NCBI GenBank assembly: GCA_947492905.1
Contig: CANLOL010000001.1
Location: forward strand, 908,578 to 972,577
Length of the DNA: 64,000 nucleotides
Direction: 5' to 3'
Source: an uncultured Sphingorhabdus sp.
GTDB taxonomy: Bacteria > Pseudomonadota > Alphaproteobacteria > Sphingomonadales > Sphingomonadaceae
Below are positions 54,361 to 64,000 of this stretch, in pieces. Position 1 is the stretch's first letter; each line of letters opens with the position of its first letter. A program made the position numbers and the translations under genes. The notes beneath the pieces were generated by a model, which did no database searches, was not told the origin of the DNA, and was given only the letters and a program-made list of their open reading frames with translations.

Positions 54361-56421
54361 TTAGGGATTAAGCTCTGATTTCAAAACTTCTACAGTTAGT
54401 AATTGCGGTAAAATCTTATCCTTTTGATTGGGCGCAAAATAGACATAAAGCGGCACACCAGCTCTGCCATATTGGTTTAAGACATTGGCGATACCCGCTT
54501 CTTTGAGCGTAAAATCGCCTTCCATAACGATGATATTATTTTGGGTGAAATATTGCGCCATTTCTTCGCGCTGAATGGCGGACGCTTCATTGATTTTACA
54601 GGTGACGCACCAATCAGCCGTAAAATAGAGAAAGACTTTTTGGTCTTGGTCTCGATACTGTTGTAATTTCTCGGCGTTATAGGGGGTGACCTGCACCCAT
54701 TTTTTTGTCTCAATTGCGGATGGCGGTTTTGCTTGCGCTATGAAATATCCGCCTATGCAGGTGGCAATGACAAACATAATGATGGGCCATATCGCAATCT
54801 TCTTATGCGCAGATTGATTGCGGCGAATGATATAGATTAGCGCTAAGCTCAGGAGCGTCATGACCGATGCAACCAATAGAGCATCTGTCCCGCCAACGCG
54901 GTAAAGCAACCAAAATAATGCGGCAGCTGTCAGGGCCATTGGTATAGCCATGATCTTGCGGAAGACCTCCATCCATGGGCCAGCTTTGGGCATTTTATTG
55001 CGTAATGCAGGGATATAAGCGATGGCCAAATAAGGCAGGGCTAATCCAAAACCCAACCCAAAAAATATCATCAAAGCTTGATATATGGGTAATATTAAAG
55101 CCGCGCCCAATGCTAATGCCATGAATGGCCCAGTGCAGGGCGTTGCGACAAAGGCAGCCAATACGCCTGTCCAAAATGAACCGCCGCTACCTTGGGTCAA
55201 TTTTTGCCCCATAGTGATGCTAGAGAGTTCAAATAATCCAAGCAGGTTTAATGTTATAAAGACCATCAGCAAGAATAAGATAAAGAGCATGACAGGCGAT
55301 TGTAATTGAAAAGCCCAGCCGATTTGCTCGCCGCCTGCGCGCAAGAGCAAGAGCATTGCGCCCAATGCTAAGGTGCTGAATATAACGCCCGCGCTGTATG
55401 AGAGCGCCTCTCGCCGTGCGGCTTTATCATCATTGCCTAGCTTGGCCAATGAAATGGCTTTGAGGCCAATAATCGGAAATACGCAAGGCATTAGATTGAG
55501 GATAAGGCCGCCCAAAATGGCTGATGCTAATAATATCCAAATAGAGCTTACATCTTCGGCAAAACCGCGATCAAATCCGCCTTCTACTATGCCTGGCTGA
55601 GCGGTTAGTTCGATACCGCTATCGGTGCCAATCTGCAAAATAGCGCGAAGCTCTTCGTTAAAGATGGTTTCTTTATCGCGATATTGATCCAATGCCGTTG
55701 TTATGATGATATTATTGCCATCACGTTTCACTTTTTGCGGGGCTTGATAATTAAATAAAGATTGCACAGTGGGGAAAAAATAGAGGCCATCTGTTGCAAC
55801 GCTAGTCGGTAAGGGAATAGAGATAGCTATTTCTTCGCCTTGGATTTGATAGGTTGCGTTTTGATCCAAAGGCGATGCTAATTTTGCCCGATATTCGCCA
55901 AATTGCTCTGCACGCGCTGGGGTGATAGCGCCGTCACCTGTCACCAAATTGAGCGTTAATATATCTTGTTCCGGGACGCATATTCTATCGGTACAAGCCA
56001 GCCATTGCGCATCAACGCTAATTGCAAGGCTGGTACCGAGCGCTATATTTTCATCAATGTTAAGATCAACCAAAAAGGCATGCGGCCCTTCATAAGTGAA
56101 ATTCATCAAATCGCTGATGATTAATCTTTCTGGTATGGGGAAACGCGGTTTTCCAGCAGTAATGCCCTCTGGCAGCTTCCAATCCAATTGCAGACCAACA
56201 CCAGCATCACCGGGGTTTTCCCAATAGCCATGCCACCCATCATCGGGGTTCATCACTATGGCAATGGTGACGCTGCTTCCTGCTTTAGGTTGCGGCGTTT
56301 CGGATTCTAACTGCGCTTTTATGTTCAGCGGAAAATCGGGCAGCTGCGCCGACGCTGCATTGTGCAGCGACAGCATAGCAAGAATGATTATGAAATAGCG
56401 CAATATGGTCATAAGCCTCAT
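54361..56421 (-). CDS. DsbD/ScsB-like thiol:disulfide interchange protein
   Basis: 686 aa. A signal peptide (to about residue 25) precedes a periplasmic N-terminal domain (25-275) of the ScsB type with DDGWHGYWENPGDAG. The central membrane domain has the two redox cysteines in LNLMPCVFPIIGLKAI and ATPCTGPFMALALG. The C-terminal thioredoxin-like domain has YFTADWCVTCKINE (CxxC). It passes electrons from cytoplasmic thioredoxin to periplasmic proteins, for example for copper tolerance, cytochrome c or thiol repair. It is a single gene. Confidence 0.9.
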   Translation of the reverse strand: MRLMTILRYFIIILAMLSLHNAASAQLPDFPLNIKAQLESETPQPKAGSSVTIAIVMNPDDGWHGYWENPGDAGVGLQLDWKLPEGITAGKPRFPIPERLIISDLMNFTYEGPHAFLVDLNIDENIALGTSLAISVDAQWLACTDRICVPEQDILTLNLVTGDGAITPARAEQFGEYRAKLASPLDQNATYQIQGEEIAISIPLPTSVATDGLYFFPTVQSLFNYQAPQKVKRDGNNIIITTALDQYRDKETIFNEELRAILQIGTDSGIELTAQPGIVEGGFDRGFAEDVSSIWILLASAILGGLILNLMPCVFPIIGLKAISLAKLGNDDKAARREALSYSAGVIFSTLALGAMLLLLRAGGEQIGWAFQLQSPVMLFILFLLMVFITLNLLGLFELSSITMGQKLTQGSGGSFWTGVLAAFVATPCTGPFMALALGAALILPIYQALMIFFGLGFGLALPYLAIAYIPALRNKMPKAGPWMEVFRKIMAIPMALTAAALFWLLYRVGGTDALLVASVMTLLSLALIYIIRRNQSAHKKIAIWPIIMFVIATCIGGYFIAQAKPPSAIETKKWVQVTPYNAEKLQQYRDQDQKVFLYFTADWCVTCKINEASAIQREEMAQYFTQNNIIVMEGDFTLKEAGIANVLNQYGRAGVPLYVYFAPNQKDKILPQLLTVEVLKSELNP

Positions 56422-56508
56422 ATTCGCAATCTAATCATCTTCGTTACAATTGCATAGCGAATTGCGCAGATTATAGCAGAAAATTAGATGAAAGAGGCGT
56501 TTGCGCGC

Positions 56509-57474
56509 TTATCTCTCTTCGTAACGGGCAAGCTGAGCGCCCAATCGATTGGACTGCAAAGCGATGGAATCGCGTGACCAATTGGCCAAGAACACACTAT
56601 TGCGCGTTATGCCTGGTGCTATGCTTGCATCATTATTGGTGACTTGCAGACCATTGCTGCTGTTCACGCGCCCTTCGGCAGCAATAGCGATAAAGGCGCT
56701 ATAATTTTCTTTATTGCGCCCTTGCACAAAATAGTTACGATGGATTTTGCCGACTGAGCCTGCGGGCAAATCAATCATATAATTGGTGGTGCGGCCGCGC
56801 ACATCATCAAATGCATTATTGCTAATATTTACGCGCGCGCTGCGGCTTTTAACATAATGACCACCGCGCCCTTGTTCAAATCGTGTGTTAGTAACTGTTA
56901 ATGCGCCATAATCACCAATGTAGATGCTGTGTGCACAGGAAAGCCCGCGATCACAGCGGCCCAAGCCAGAGAATGTTGAGCGATCGATTAAGATAGATCC
57001 ATTTTTGTCATTGGCGGTTAAAATGCCTTGTTCGCTGTTGCGAAATACAGAGCGGGTAACGGTCAAATCGCCTTTTTCAAGGCGGATGCCTGCGCCATTA
57101 CCGTCTCTGACGCCGATATTTTGAAACACAATACCATCAACAGTGCCGCTCTGACCGCGCATAACCAATGTAGCTTTGCCTTCGCATACGGCTTTGTCAA
57201 AAATAACGCGGCCCATATTTCTTGCTTTATAAGTGACGTTTCCAGCGGTTTGAACTGCGCAATCGGCATAACGACCATCGGCGATGATGATAGTCCCTGT
57301 ACCGCCGCCAATAGCTTTTACGGCAGATTGCAAGCTGTTATAGCTTTTGCCTGTTTCTGCGACTTGAAAGTCACGGACATTGCCCTGTGCTGACACAGTG
57401 GCGGCCAATGAGCCGAGTGAAAGAGCAGAAGCTATTGCAATATTTTTAGCTGAGAAATTAAAATTCGCCATCAT
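56509..57474 (-). CDS. secreted right-handed beta-helix protein
   Basis: 321 aa with a signal peptide (IASALSLGSLAATVSAQG). The body is made of short repeating beta-helix turns: GIRLEKGDLTVTRSVFRNSEQGI, SILIDRSTFSG, ALTVTNTRFEQG and RVNISNNAFDDV. This is the pectate-lyase-like fold of polysaccharide lyases and surface proteins; I cannot see a specific catalytic site. A disulfide is possible between cysteines in GRCDRGLSC. AAGGAT precedes the tandem ATG. It is likely periplasmic or secreted. Confidence 0.82.
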   Translation of the reverse strand: MMANFNFSAKNIAIASALSLGSLAATVSAQGNVRDFQVAETGKSYNSLQSAVKAIGGGTGTIIIADGRYADCAVQTAGNVTYKARNMGRVIFDKAVCEGKATLVMRGQSGTVDGIVFQNIGVRDGNGAGIRLEKGDLTVTRSVFRNSEQGILTANDKNGSILIDRSTFSGLGRCDRGLSCAHSIYIGDYGALTVTNTRFEQGRGGHYVKSRSARVNISNNAFDDVRGRTTNYMIDLPAGSVGKIHRNYFVQGRNKENYSAFIAIAAEGRVNSSNGLQVTNNDASIAPGITRNSVFLANWSRDSIALQSNRLGAQLARYEER

Positions 57475-57658
57475 ATTATCCTTTATATTACGCTACATCA
57501 GGTCTGAAAAAGCCCAGAAATCCATGAAAACTTCTGATTCAGAGACTGTGAATTGATTCGATTTATCACAACTATCCATAAAAACTAGCCGATTAACCAG
57601 ATATTACAAATTGCGTCACATTTTCGGACAATAGATGTGCGAAATATTTACAGGCGAA

Positions 57659-60274
57659 TTAATCGTTCAGATTAGGGCGCAAATATTGTTTGGCTAAGTC
57701 CATATTCAGACCGCGCCGTTTAGCATAATCCTCGACTTGATCTTCATCAATACGGGCCACGCCAAAATATTCGCTTTGCGGATGCGCAAAATAAAATCCA
57801 GAAACAGCGGCTGTTGGTGTCATGGCAAAGCTGCTTGTCAATTCGATACCCGTGTTCTCAGTAGCATTTAGCATATCAAATAATGTTGGTTTTAGGCTGT
57901 GGTCGGGACAGGCTGGATAACCGGGGGCGGGACGAATACCGCTATATTTTTCTTGGATCAGAGCTTTATTATCAAGCGCTTCATCAGGGGCATAACCCCA
58001 TAAATCGGTGCGCACATGTTGGTGCATGGCTTCTGCAAATGCTTCGGCCAAACGATCGGCCAATGCTTTTAATAGGATGCTATTATAATCATCTTTGTCG
58101 GCCTCAAACCGCTGAACATGCTCATCAATGCCATGACCTGTGGTTACTGCAAATCCGCCTATCCAATCATCTGTGGTGTCGATGAAATCGGCAAGGCACA
58201 TATTGGCTTTACCGCCGCGTTTTATGACTTGTTGGCGCAGCATAGGCAGGCTGATTTCTTCATTGTCAGGCGATACCATAATATCATCATCCTGACGCCG
58301 TGCGCGCCATAAACCAACCACGGCTTTGGCGGTTAACCATTTTTCTGCAATGATAGTATCGAGCATTTTTTGCGCATCTTTGAACAAATCACTAGCGCTC
58401 TCACCCACCACTTCATCGGTTAATATAGCAGGATAGGTTCCCGCCAATTCCCATGCGCGGAAAAAAGGTGTCCAATCAATAAAATCACGCAGATGATTGA
58501 GATCCCAATCGTCATAAATATGCAATCCGGGCTTATTGGGCGCTGCTGGTTTTTGCGCCATATCAATTGCGAATGAATTTTCGCGCGCATCGACCAAGGA
58601 GGTCAGTTTTTTAGCGGTTTTACCAGCACGCGCAACGCGCACTTCTTCATAATCAGCACGCGTATCGGCGATAAATTTATCCGCCAGCGTATCGCTTAAT
58701 AAATTGGATGCAACACCGACCGAGCGGCTAGCATCCAACACATAGATAGTCGCGCCGCTATAGGCTGGTTCAATGCGCAAAGCGGTGTGCGTTTTTGATG
58801 TTGTTGCCCCGCCAATCAGCAATGGAATAGTCAGGCCAGCGCGCTCCATTTCCTCTGCAACGGTAACCATTTCATCCAATGATGGGGTGATTAATCCAGA
58901 CAGTCCGATAATGTCAGCATCATGTTCTTTAGCAGCGTTGATAATATCCATCCATGGCACCATCACACCCAAATCGATAATCTCAAATCCATTACATTGT
59001 AGAACGACGCCGACGATATTTTTACCAATATCATGCACGTCCCCTTTTACGGTGGCCATGATGATTTTGCCTTTGCCCTTTGCGCCTTCTTCTTTGGCGG
59101 CTTCGATATAGGGTAGCAAATGGCCAACGGCTTTTTTCATAACGCGGGCGGATTTGACCACTTGCGGCAGGAACATTTTACCCGATCCGAATAAATCACC
59201 GACGACATTCATGCCGTCCATCAATGGCCCCTCGATAACTTCAATAGGACGGGGCTTTAGCAACCGTGCTTCTTCTGTATCTTCGATAATATGCGCATCA
59301 ATGCCTTTTACCAGCGCATATTCAAGACGTTTCACAACGTCTAAGCTGCGCCATTCGGCTGCTTCTTTTTCGGCTTTTGCGTCTTTACCGCGATATGTTT
59401 CCGCGAGAGCGATAAGGTTTTCGGTCGCATTGCCCCCATCTTTGGGAGCGCGGTTTAAGATGACATCTTCGCAAGCTTCGCGCAATTTAGGGTCAATTGT
59501 GTCATATACATCCAATTGCCCTGCATTAACAATCGCCATATCCATACCCACGGGTATCGCATGATAGAGAAAGATTGAGTGCATCGCACGGCGCACAGGC
59601 TCATTACCCCGAAAGCTGAAAGAGAGGTTCGATAAGCCGCCTGAGATATGCACATGCGGGCATGTTTCGGTAATTTCTTTTGTGGCTTCTATAAAATCAA
59701 CGCCGTAATTATCATGCTCTTCAATGCCTGTTGCGACAGCAAAAACATTGGGATCAAAAATAATATCTTCGGGCGGAAACCCAATGCCAGTAAGCAATTT
59801 ATAAGCACGTTGGCATATTTCTACTTTGCGCTCTTTGGTATCTGCTTGGCCTACTTCGTCGAATGCCATCACCACAATCGCAGCACCATAATTCATGCAC
59901 AAACGCGCATATTTTAGAAACTCTTCTTCGCCTTCTTTCATGGAAATACTATTGACGATAGGTTTGCCAGAAACACATTTTAGACCCGCTTCGATGACGC
60001 TCCATTTGGAGGAATCTATCATCACCGGAACGCGCGCAATATCAGGTTCAGCAGCAATGAGTTTCAGGAATGTCGTCATTGCATGATGCGCGTCAAGCAA
60101 GCCTTCATCCATATTAACATCAATGATTTGCGCGCCATTTTCGACCTGTTGACGCGCGACTTCTACGGCGGCTTCATAATCATCATTAAGGATGAGTTTT
60201 TTGAACCGAGCGCTGCCCGTTACATTGGTGCGTTCGCCTATATTAACGAAGCTGGATCCGGTTTGTGCGTTCAT
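57659..60274 (-). CDS. metH: cobalamin-dependent methionine synthase, C-terminal part (folate, B12 and AdoMet domains)
   Basis: 871 aa. Domains in order: pterin-binding ([18 protein letters not shown], residues 11-28), cobalamin-binding with the axial-His motif [15 protein letters not shown], and the AdoMet reactivation domain ([21 protein letters not shown], in parts). The homocysteine-binding part is encoded by the separate upstream gene 22 bp away. Together they form a two-chain MetH, an arrangement that I recall from sphingomonads. It moves the methyl group of methyl-tetrahydrofolate to homocysteine. It is last in the operon with metF and the ArsR-methyltransferase. Confidence 0.97.
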   Translation of the reverse strand: MNAQTGSSFVNIGERTNVTGSARFKKLILNDDYEAAVEVARQQVENGAQIIDVNMDEGLLDAHHAMTTFLKLIAAEPDIARVPVMIDSSKWSVIEAGLKCVSGKPIVNSISMKEGEEEFLKYARLCMNYGAAIVVMAFDEVGQADTKERKVEICQRAYKLLTGIGFPPEDIIFDPNVFAVATGIEEHDNYGVDFIEATKEITETCPHVHISGGLSNLSFSFRGNEPVRRAMHSIFLYHAIPVGMDMAIVNAGQLDVYDTIDPKLREACEDVILNRAPKDGGNATENLIALAETYRGKDAKAEKEAAEWRSLDVVKRLEYALVKGIDAHIIEDTEEARLLKPRPIEVIEGPLMDGMNVVGDLFGSGKMFLPQVVKSARVMKKAVGHLLPYIEAAKEEGAKGKGKIIMATVKGDVHDIGKNIVGVVLQCNGFEIIDLGVMVPWMDIINAAKEHDADIIGLSGLITPSLDEMVTVAEEMERAGLTIPLLIGGATTSKTHTALRIEPAYSGATIYVLDASRSVGVASNLLSDTLADKFIADTRADYEEVRVARAGKTAKKLTSLVDARENSFAIDMAQKPAAPNKPGLHIYDDWDLNHLRDFIDWTPFFRAWELAGTYPAILTDEVVGESASDLFKDAQKMLDTIIAEKWLTAKAVVGLWRARRQDDDIMVSPDNEEISLPMLRQQVIKRGGKANMCLADFIDTTDDWIGGFAVTTGHGIDEHVQRFEADKDDYNSILLKALADRLAEAFAEAMHQHVRTDLWGYAPDEALDNKALIQEKYSGIRPAPGYPACPDHSLKPTLFDMLNATENTGIELTSSFAMTPTAAVSGFYFAHPQSEYFGVARIDEDQVEDYAKRRGLNMDLAKQYLRPNLND

Positions 60275-60296
60275 AATCTATCTTTGCTGTAAAAAA

Positions 60297-61349
60297 TTAA
60301 GCTTGCATATTAAAGGGCTCTAGGCCCGATAAGCGTGTTGCAGTGGCAAGGGTGGGAATATGACGAACAGGTTCGCCCTTTACGCGATTGGCAATGGCAG
60401 CAATATGACCGGGCGTTGTACCGCAACATCCGCCAATGATATTAACCAGACCTTCTTGCGTCCATTCGGAAATAAGTTCTGCTGTTTGTTCGGGCAATTC
60501 ATCATATTCGCCCAAATCATTGGGCAGTCCAGCGTTAGGATAGGCCATGATAAGCGTATCCGCATTTTTGGAAAGCTCGGTTAAAAATGGGCGCAATAAG
60601 TCCGCACCGAAAGAACAATTCAAACCAATGGTTAGCGGTTTGACATGACGGATAGCATTCCAAAAACCCTCGACCGTATGGCCCGAAAGATTGCGTCCCG
60701 CCATATCGGTGATGGTCATGCTAATCATCAACGGCACATCGCGCCCCGATGCATCGCCAGCTTCTTTTGCAGCCATAGCTGCGCATTTGGCATTCAGCGT
60801 ATCAAATATGGTTTCAATCAATAGAAAATCAACGCCGCCTTCGATAAGAGCATCGCATTGTTCGCGGTATACGCCTTTCAGATAATCAAAATCAATTTCG
60901 CGAAACCCTGGATCATTCACATCGGGCGATAGCGACAATGTTTTGTTGGTCGGGCCAATCGAACCCGCCACAAGACGTCTTACGCCATCCTTTGCTTGCG
61001 CTTCTTCGGCTGCTTCACGGGCTAATTTTGCGGATTGGATATTCAAATCGCGCACCAAATGCTCGCATCCATAATCGGCCATGCTTATCTGTGTTGCGCT
61101 GAAACTGTTGGTCTCAATAATGTCTGCGCCAGCCTCTAAATAGGCCATATGGACGGCTTTGATAATATCGGGCTTAGTGATGGAGAGCAGATCATTATTG
61201 CCCTTTTGGTCCATCGGTAAATCCAAATCACCGCGATAATCTTCTTCGCTTAACTTATAGGCTTGAATGGCTGTGCCATAGCCGCCGTCAAACACCATGA
61301 TGCGATCTTGCGTGGTTTGACGAACATAGTCGGCAGGGCTGATTGTCAT
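60297..61349 (-). CDS. metH: methionine synthase N-terminal part (homocysteine S-methyltransferase)
   Basis: 350 aa. Zinc/homocysteine barrel with [13 protein letters not shown] at the start and the three zinc cysteines in [10 protein letters not shown] and [12 protein letters not shown]. It corresponds to the first domain of E. coli MetH, with the rest encoded next. The ATGA overlap with metF couples it to methyl-folate supply. A frameshift split of one gene is unlikely, since both pieces have their own start and domain border. Confidence 0.96.
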   Translation of the reverse strand: MTISPADYVRQTTQDRIMVFDGGYGTAIQAYKLSEEDYRGDLDLPMDQKGNNDLLSITKPDIIKAVHMAYLEAGADIIETNSFSATQISMADYGCEHLVRDLNIQSAKLAREAAEEAQAKDGVRRLVAGSIGPTNKTLSLSPDVNDPGFREIDFDYLKGVYREQCDALIEGGVDFLLIETIFDTLNAKCAAMAAKEAGDASGRDVPLMISMTITDMAGRNLSGHTVEGFWNAIRHVKPLTIGLNCSFGADLLRPFLTELSKNADTLIMAYPNAGLPNDLGEYDELPEQTAELISEWTQEGLVNIIGGCCGTTPGHIAAIANRVKGEPVRHIPTLATATRLSGLEPFNMQA

Positions 61350-62263
61350 ATATTTTTTCCTATTACAGTGGGGCGCTTACCCAATAAATGACATATTGCA
61401 TAGGATAATTCGGCGCGGTTCAGCGTATAAAAATGAAAATGCCTTACCCCGCCAACATAGAGGTTTTGGCACATTTCAGCTGCAATAGTAGCGGCGATTA
61501 ATTGGCGGGCTGCTGGATGGTCGTCTAACCCTTCGAACAGATCATTCATCCAATCAGGGATTTGCGCTGCGCACATAGAAGCAATGCGGCGCGTTTGACT
61601 GACGTTTGAAACGGGCAATATTCCGGGCACCAATTCGGCGTCAATATGCGCTGCTACGGCTGCATCTCTGAAGCGGAAAAACGCGTCGGGCGAGAAGAAA
61701 AATTGCGTGATGGCACGGTTTGCACCTGCATCTAATTTGCGTTTTAGATTATCAATGTCGCTTTGCGGGCAATCGGCTTCAGGATGCGTTTCAGGATAAG
61801 CGGCCACAGATATGTCAAAATCAGCAATTTCTTTTAAGCCTGTTACCAATTCAGCCGCGCTATTATAGCCTTCTGGATGGGGTTCAAATTTTTGTCCCTC
61901 GGTAGGCGGATCACCGCGCAAGGCCACAATATGGCGCACGCCAGCTTCCCAATAGGCTTCTGCAATTTCACGAATTTCTGCTTTGCTCGCCTCTACACAG
62001 GTCAGATGCGCCGCCGCAGCAATATTAGTTTCTTTGGCAATGCGCGCAACAGTATTGTGGGTGCGCTCGCGCGTTGAACCACCAGCACCATAAGTCACCG
62101 AAACAAAACGCGGGTCGAGCGGTTCTAATGTTTTAATGCTGTCCCACAATGTGGCTTCCATTTTCTCTGACTTAGGTGGAAAAAATTCGAATGAGATTTC
62201 AGCATCGCCCGGCAATCCTGCAAAGAGAGGTTGATGGCTATTGTTATTTTCGTTCGCGCTCAT
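61346..62263 (-). CDS. metF: methylenetetrahydrofolate reductase
   Basis: 305 aa. FAD-dependent TIM barrel with SFEFFPPKSEKM, FVSVTYGAGGSTRERT, HIVALRGDPP and GANRAITQFFFSPDAF. It makes the methyl-tetrahydrofolate used by MetH. It overlaps the genes on both sides by 4 bases, so all are translated together. Confidence 0.97.
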   Translation of the reverse strand: MSANENNNSHQPLFAGLPGDAEISFEFFPPKSEKMEATLWDSIKTLEPLDPRFVSVTYGAGGSTRERTHNTVARIAKETNIAAAAHLTCVEASKAEIREIAEAYWEAGVRHIVALRGDPPTEGQKFEPHPEGYNSAAELVTGLKEIADFDISVAAYPETHPEADCPQSDIDNLKRKLDAGANRAITQFFFSPDAFFRFRDAAVAAHIDAELVPGILPVSNVSQTRRIASMCAAQIPDWMNDLFEGLDDHPAARQLIAATIAAEMCQNLYVGGVRHFHFYTLNRAELSYAICHLLGKRPTVIGKNI

Positions 62264-63354
62264 TTTATGACTTTCAGTTTATTTGGCAATTTATTAGGCA
62301 ATCTATTCGGCAATTTATCGGATAAATTATTGGTTATGTCTTCATTCTGATTTTCGCTAATGTTAATGCTTTTTGATCCCATTTTTTGACCCAGCCAAAT
62401 TGATACCGTTAATGCATCATCGCTATTTTTATTGATATTCTTATCTTTGACTTTATTTTGGACTTCATTGTTGGATAGGTCCGTATGATGAACCAAATGC
62501 AATCCAGCATTGCGAAAATTTTGTTTTATCATGTCGTTGGAGAAACCAAGACGCGCATGCGCATGATATTTGCGCAAATCTTCGACATTATGTGACGAAA
62601 AGTCGACAATCATAAGACGGCCACCCTCTGATAATACACGCGAAGCTTCTTTAATAACGCGCTGTGGGTTTTGGGCGTAATGCAATACTTGGTGCAATAT
62701 CAGCGTATCAAAACTGCTATTATCAATCGGTAGATCATTAAAATCACCAAGCATCATTTCGACTTTACTACCAGCAAGACGATCAATTTTGGCGCGCGCA
62801 ACCCGCAGCATCTCTGGGCTATTATCAATAGCGGCAGCATATTCACATTGCTCAGCGAATAACTCGATCATCCGTCCTGTACCTGTGCCGACATCAAGCA
62901 ATCTGCCAAGCGAATAGGCGCTCAAGATGCGCTGCATTTCCTGCTCAACATCCTGTTCGGCGATATGCAATGATCTGATTTGATCCCATTCACTAGCATG
63001 GTTCGCGAAATAAGCTTCTGCCATTTCAGCGCGATCGGCCCGCACTTTTTCCAATTTTTCCATGTCGGATTTGACAATATCAGATTGAAAAATCTCAGAG
63101 GATTGAAACAGCGCATTTAATTTATCCAATTGCGGAAAATTGCCATTGCGCAAAAATACCCAACTGCCCTCTTTGCGGCGTTTGATAATGCCAGCTTCAT
63201 CGAGGATACGAATGTGGCGGGAAACGCGAGGTTGGCTCTGATCCAAAATCAATGCCATTTCACCGACGGACAATTCCATAGCACTAACCAATAGCGCCAT
63301 ACGCAGACGCGTAGGGTCGGCTAGGGCGCGCATTATATTGAGTAAATTATCCAT
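62260..63354 (-). CDS. ArsR-family regulator fused to a SAM-dependent methyltransferase (SahR-like)
   Basis: About 364 aa from the ATG at 63354; in-frame ATGs at 63360 and 63366 lie in or next to the -10 element. Residues about 1-85 are an ArsR winged helix (ALADPTRLRMALLVSAMELSVGEMALILDQSQPRVSRHIRIL, in parts). Residues 135-285 are a class I methyltransferase (LLDVGTGTGRMIELFAEQ). The Cys metal site of metal sensors is absent. Proteins of this kind placed before metF/metH are known as S-adenosylhomocysteine-type regulators (SahR). The last 40 residues are Asn/Lys-rich with four LP-containing tetrapeptide repeats. Confidence 0.88.
   Translation of the reverse strand: MDNLLNIMRALADPTRLRMALLVSAMELSVGEMALILDQSQPRVSRHIRILDEAGIIKRRKEGSWVFLRNGNFPQLDKLNALFQSSEIFQSDIVKSDMEKLEKVRADRAEMAEAYFANHASEWDQIRSLHIAEQDVEQEMQRILSAYSLGRLLDVGTGTGRMIELFAEQCEYAAAIDNSPEMLRVARAKIDRLAGSKVEMMLGDFNDLPIDNSSFDTLILHQVLHYAQNPQRVIKEASRVLSEGGRLMIVDFSSHNVEDLRKYHAHARLGFSNDMIKQNFRNAGLHLVHHTDLSNNEVQNKVKDKNINKNSDDALTVSIWLGQKMGSKSINISENQNEDITNNLSDKLPNRLPNKLPNKLKVIK
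62279..62326. repeat. 12-bp tandem repeat at the 3' end of the ArsR-methyltransferase gene
   Basis: Four diverged units of 12 bases (TTATTTGGCAAT-like) encode, on the minus strand, DKLP-NRLP-NKLP-NKLK at the protein C-terminus. Unit length is a multiple of 3, so copy-number change would keep the frame. Confidence 0.75.
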
Positions 63355-63363
63355 TATCATAAT

Positions 63364-63392
63364 CATATAAAGATATCTTTATATGAGGTCAA
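63364..63392 (-). promoter_or_regulatory. promoter with a perfect 22-bp palindromic operator for the methionine operon
   Basis: CATATAAAGAT followed by its exact inverse complement occupies 63364-63385. On the minus strand it fills the 17-bp spacer between a -35 TTGACC (63392-63387) and a -10 TATATG (63369-63364). The transcript would start at about 63357, next to the ATG at 63354, and no Shine-Dalgarno sequence exists, so the message is probably leaderless. The adjacent ArsR-type protein is the obvious ligand. Confidence 0.78.
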
Positions 63393-63538
63393 TCAAAGAT
63401 GCATATTTTAGCAAATATAATATTATAGCGGGGTTTTATGGCCCAAATTTCGGCATATCATTATGTTTTACGCATAGAGCATTGCTAAGTCAGCCGCCTA
63501 ATGGCATATATTGCGCAAATAACATCAAGAGGCAATCC

Positions 63539-63787
63539 ATGAAAAAAGCATCAATAATCCTTTTAGTTTCAACAAGCTTAGCTCTTGCGGCATGCAATAG
63601 CGAAGAAGAAGTGCCCGTTGAACCAGAGATTGAAGAGGTGGAAACGAGCGAAGAAGATGCGTTAGAAGATGCTATTGAAAATGCCGAAAGCGCAGCCGAT
63701 GCAATGGGCAAGGAATTATCCGATGCTACTGCACCAGAAGTAGCCCCTGAACCGGTTGCTAATTCGAGCGAAGATGAAACAGAATAA
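63539..63787 (+). CDS. small acidic lipoprotein
   Basis: 82 aa from the ATG at 63539 (AAGAGG upstream). The signal has a lipobox (TSLALAAC). The mature 60 residues are extremely acidic (EEEVPVEPEIEEVETSEEDALED) with no hydrophobic core, so they are likely disordered. Its end overlaps the next small lipoprotein gene by 14 bases. The function is unknown. Confidence 0.7.
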   Translation: MKKASIILLVSTSLALAACNSEEEVPVEPEIEEVETSEEDALEDAIENAESAADAMGKELSDATAPEVAPEPVANSSEDETE

Positions 63788-63962
63788 TATAAGCAAATTA
63801 TGGATTGCGGCTATGGCATTAGCATTGATGTCGTGCGCCGATGATAGCACCGATCTTGTATCAGAGCGCGATCAAAAGATGCTCGATGAGGCCGCCGAAA
63901 AACTGGATGAGCAAATGCCCGAAGCGCGCGCAGAACGCATTTCCGAAGGACAAGAAGAATAA
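63774..63962 (+). CDS. very small lipoprotein
   Basis: 62 aa from the ATG at 63774, inside the end of the previous gene. The signal has a lipobox (ALALMSC), and the mature part of about 40 residues is charged and helical (VSERDQKMLDEAAEKLDEQM). It is probably co-translated with its upstream neighbour. The function is unknown. Confidence 0.6.
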   Translation: MKQNNISKLWIAAMALALMSCADDSTDLVSERDQKMLDEAAEKLDEQMPEARAERISEGQEE

Positions 63963-64000
63963 TCTCTCAACCACGCTGCATATGCGTTATTATAGACTAT

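Noticed and set aside
60275-60296. Frameshift or sequencing error splitting metH
   Set aside because: The break is at a domain border, with a proper stop and a separate start on each side.
1-64000. CRISPR arrays, tRNA/rRNA genes, prophage or plasmid functions
   Set aside because: Looked for on both strands by eye; no regularly spaced repeats, cloverleaf sequences, integrases or replication genes were seen.

Overview
The window reads as chromosomal DNA of an alphaproteobacterium, most likely a low-G+C member of the Sphingomonadales. The basis is gene content and order typical of that group: paired flavin-dependent halogenases beside a glycan-utilisation locus, a sufR-sufBCD-sufS-sufT-sufA operon, a two-piece metH next to metF and an ArsR-methyltransferase fusion, DUF3576-leuS-lptE-holA, and an FucP/GluP-type sugar permease. 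I saw no tRNA, rRNA, CRISPR array, insertion sequence or phage gene. Coding density is high, and many neighbouring genes overlap by 1-10 bases (ATGA, TTGA, TAATG, TGATG), so operons can be read directly.

Layout. 1-4.5 kb: a leftward operon of two catalytically complete flavin-dependent halogenases with a degenerate halogenase paralogue between them, and a divergent putative Fe(II)/2-oxoglutarate oxygenase of DUF6445 type. 4.5-12.2 kb: a sugar (probably beta-glucan) locus with a LacI regulator, an MFS permease, a secreted GH5, a lipoprotein GH3 and an SMP-30 lactonase; copies of one 14-bp palindrome (TGACAAGCTTGTCA) mark its promoters. 12.5-16.2 kb: homogentisate catabolism (hmgA, fumarylacetoacetase, scoAB). 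16.2-26.3 kb: a Leg1-like protein, alanine dehydrogenase with a divergent Lrp-type regulator, a tandem retropepsin, a GST, trhO, a CPA1 antiporter, a YggS-type PLP protein, a ThiE-like protein and a surface/envelope protein.

26.5-34.9 kb: housekeeping genes (DUF3576, leuS, lptE, holA, msrB, a class A penicillin-binding protein). 35.0-41.9 kb: the SUF iron-sulfur operon with its Rrf2 regulator and two non-canonical members, a small lipoprotein and a GNAT. This operon carries three palindromic repeat elements, one of them inserted in frame inside sufC. 42.1-50 kb: a subtilisin-type autotransporter, a pyrimidine nucleotidase, dapD, an Old Yellow Enzyme, and a small rearranged locus of Sel1-type lipoproteins with a 117-bp duplication and a gene remnant.

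50.0-57.5 kb: a VOC protein, uvrB, small proteins of unknown function, a DsbD/ScsB-like reductase and a beta-helix protein. 57.6-63.4 kb: a leftward methionine-cycle operon (ArsR-methyltransferase, metF, metH N-terminal part, metH C-terminal part), with a perfect 22-bp palindrome sitting exactly in the spacer of a strong promoter. The window ends with two overlapping genes for very small acidic lipoproteins.

The most unusual items are the halogenase/pseudo-halogenase/halogenase operon, the palindromic element that encodes an extra loop in SufC, the three-site LacI regulon, the ArsR operator inside a probably leaderless promoter, and the Sel1 gene remnant and fusion. All function calls come from reading the sequence and from memory of the families; no database search was run.
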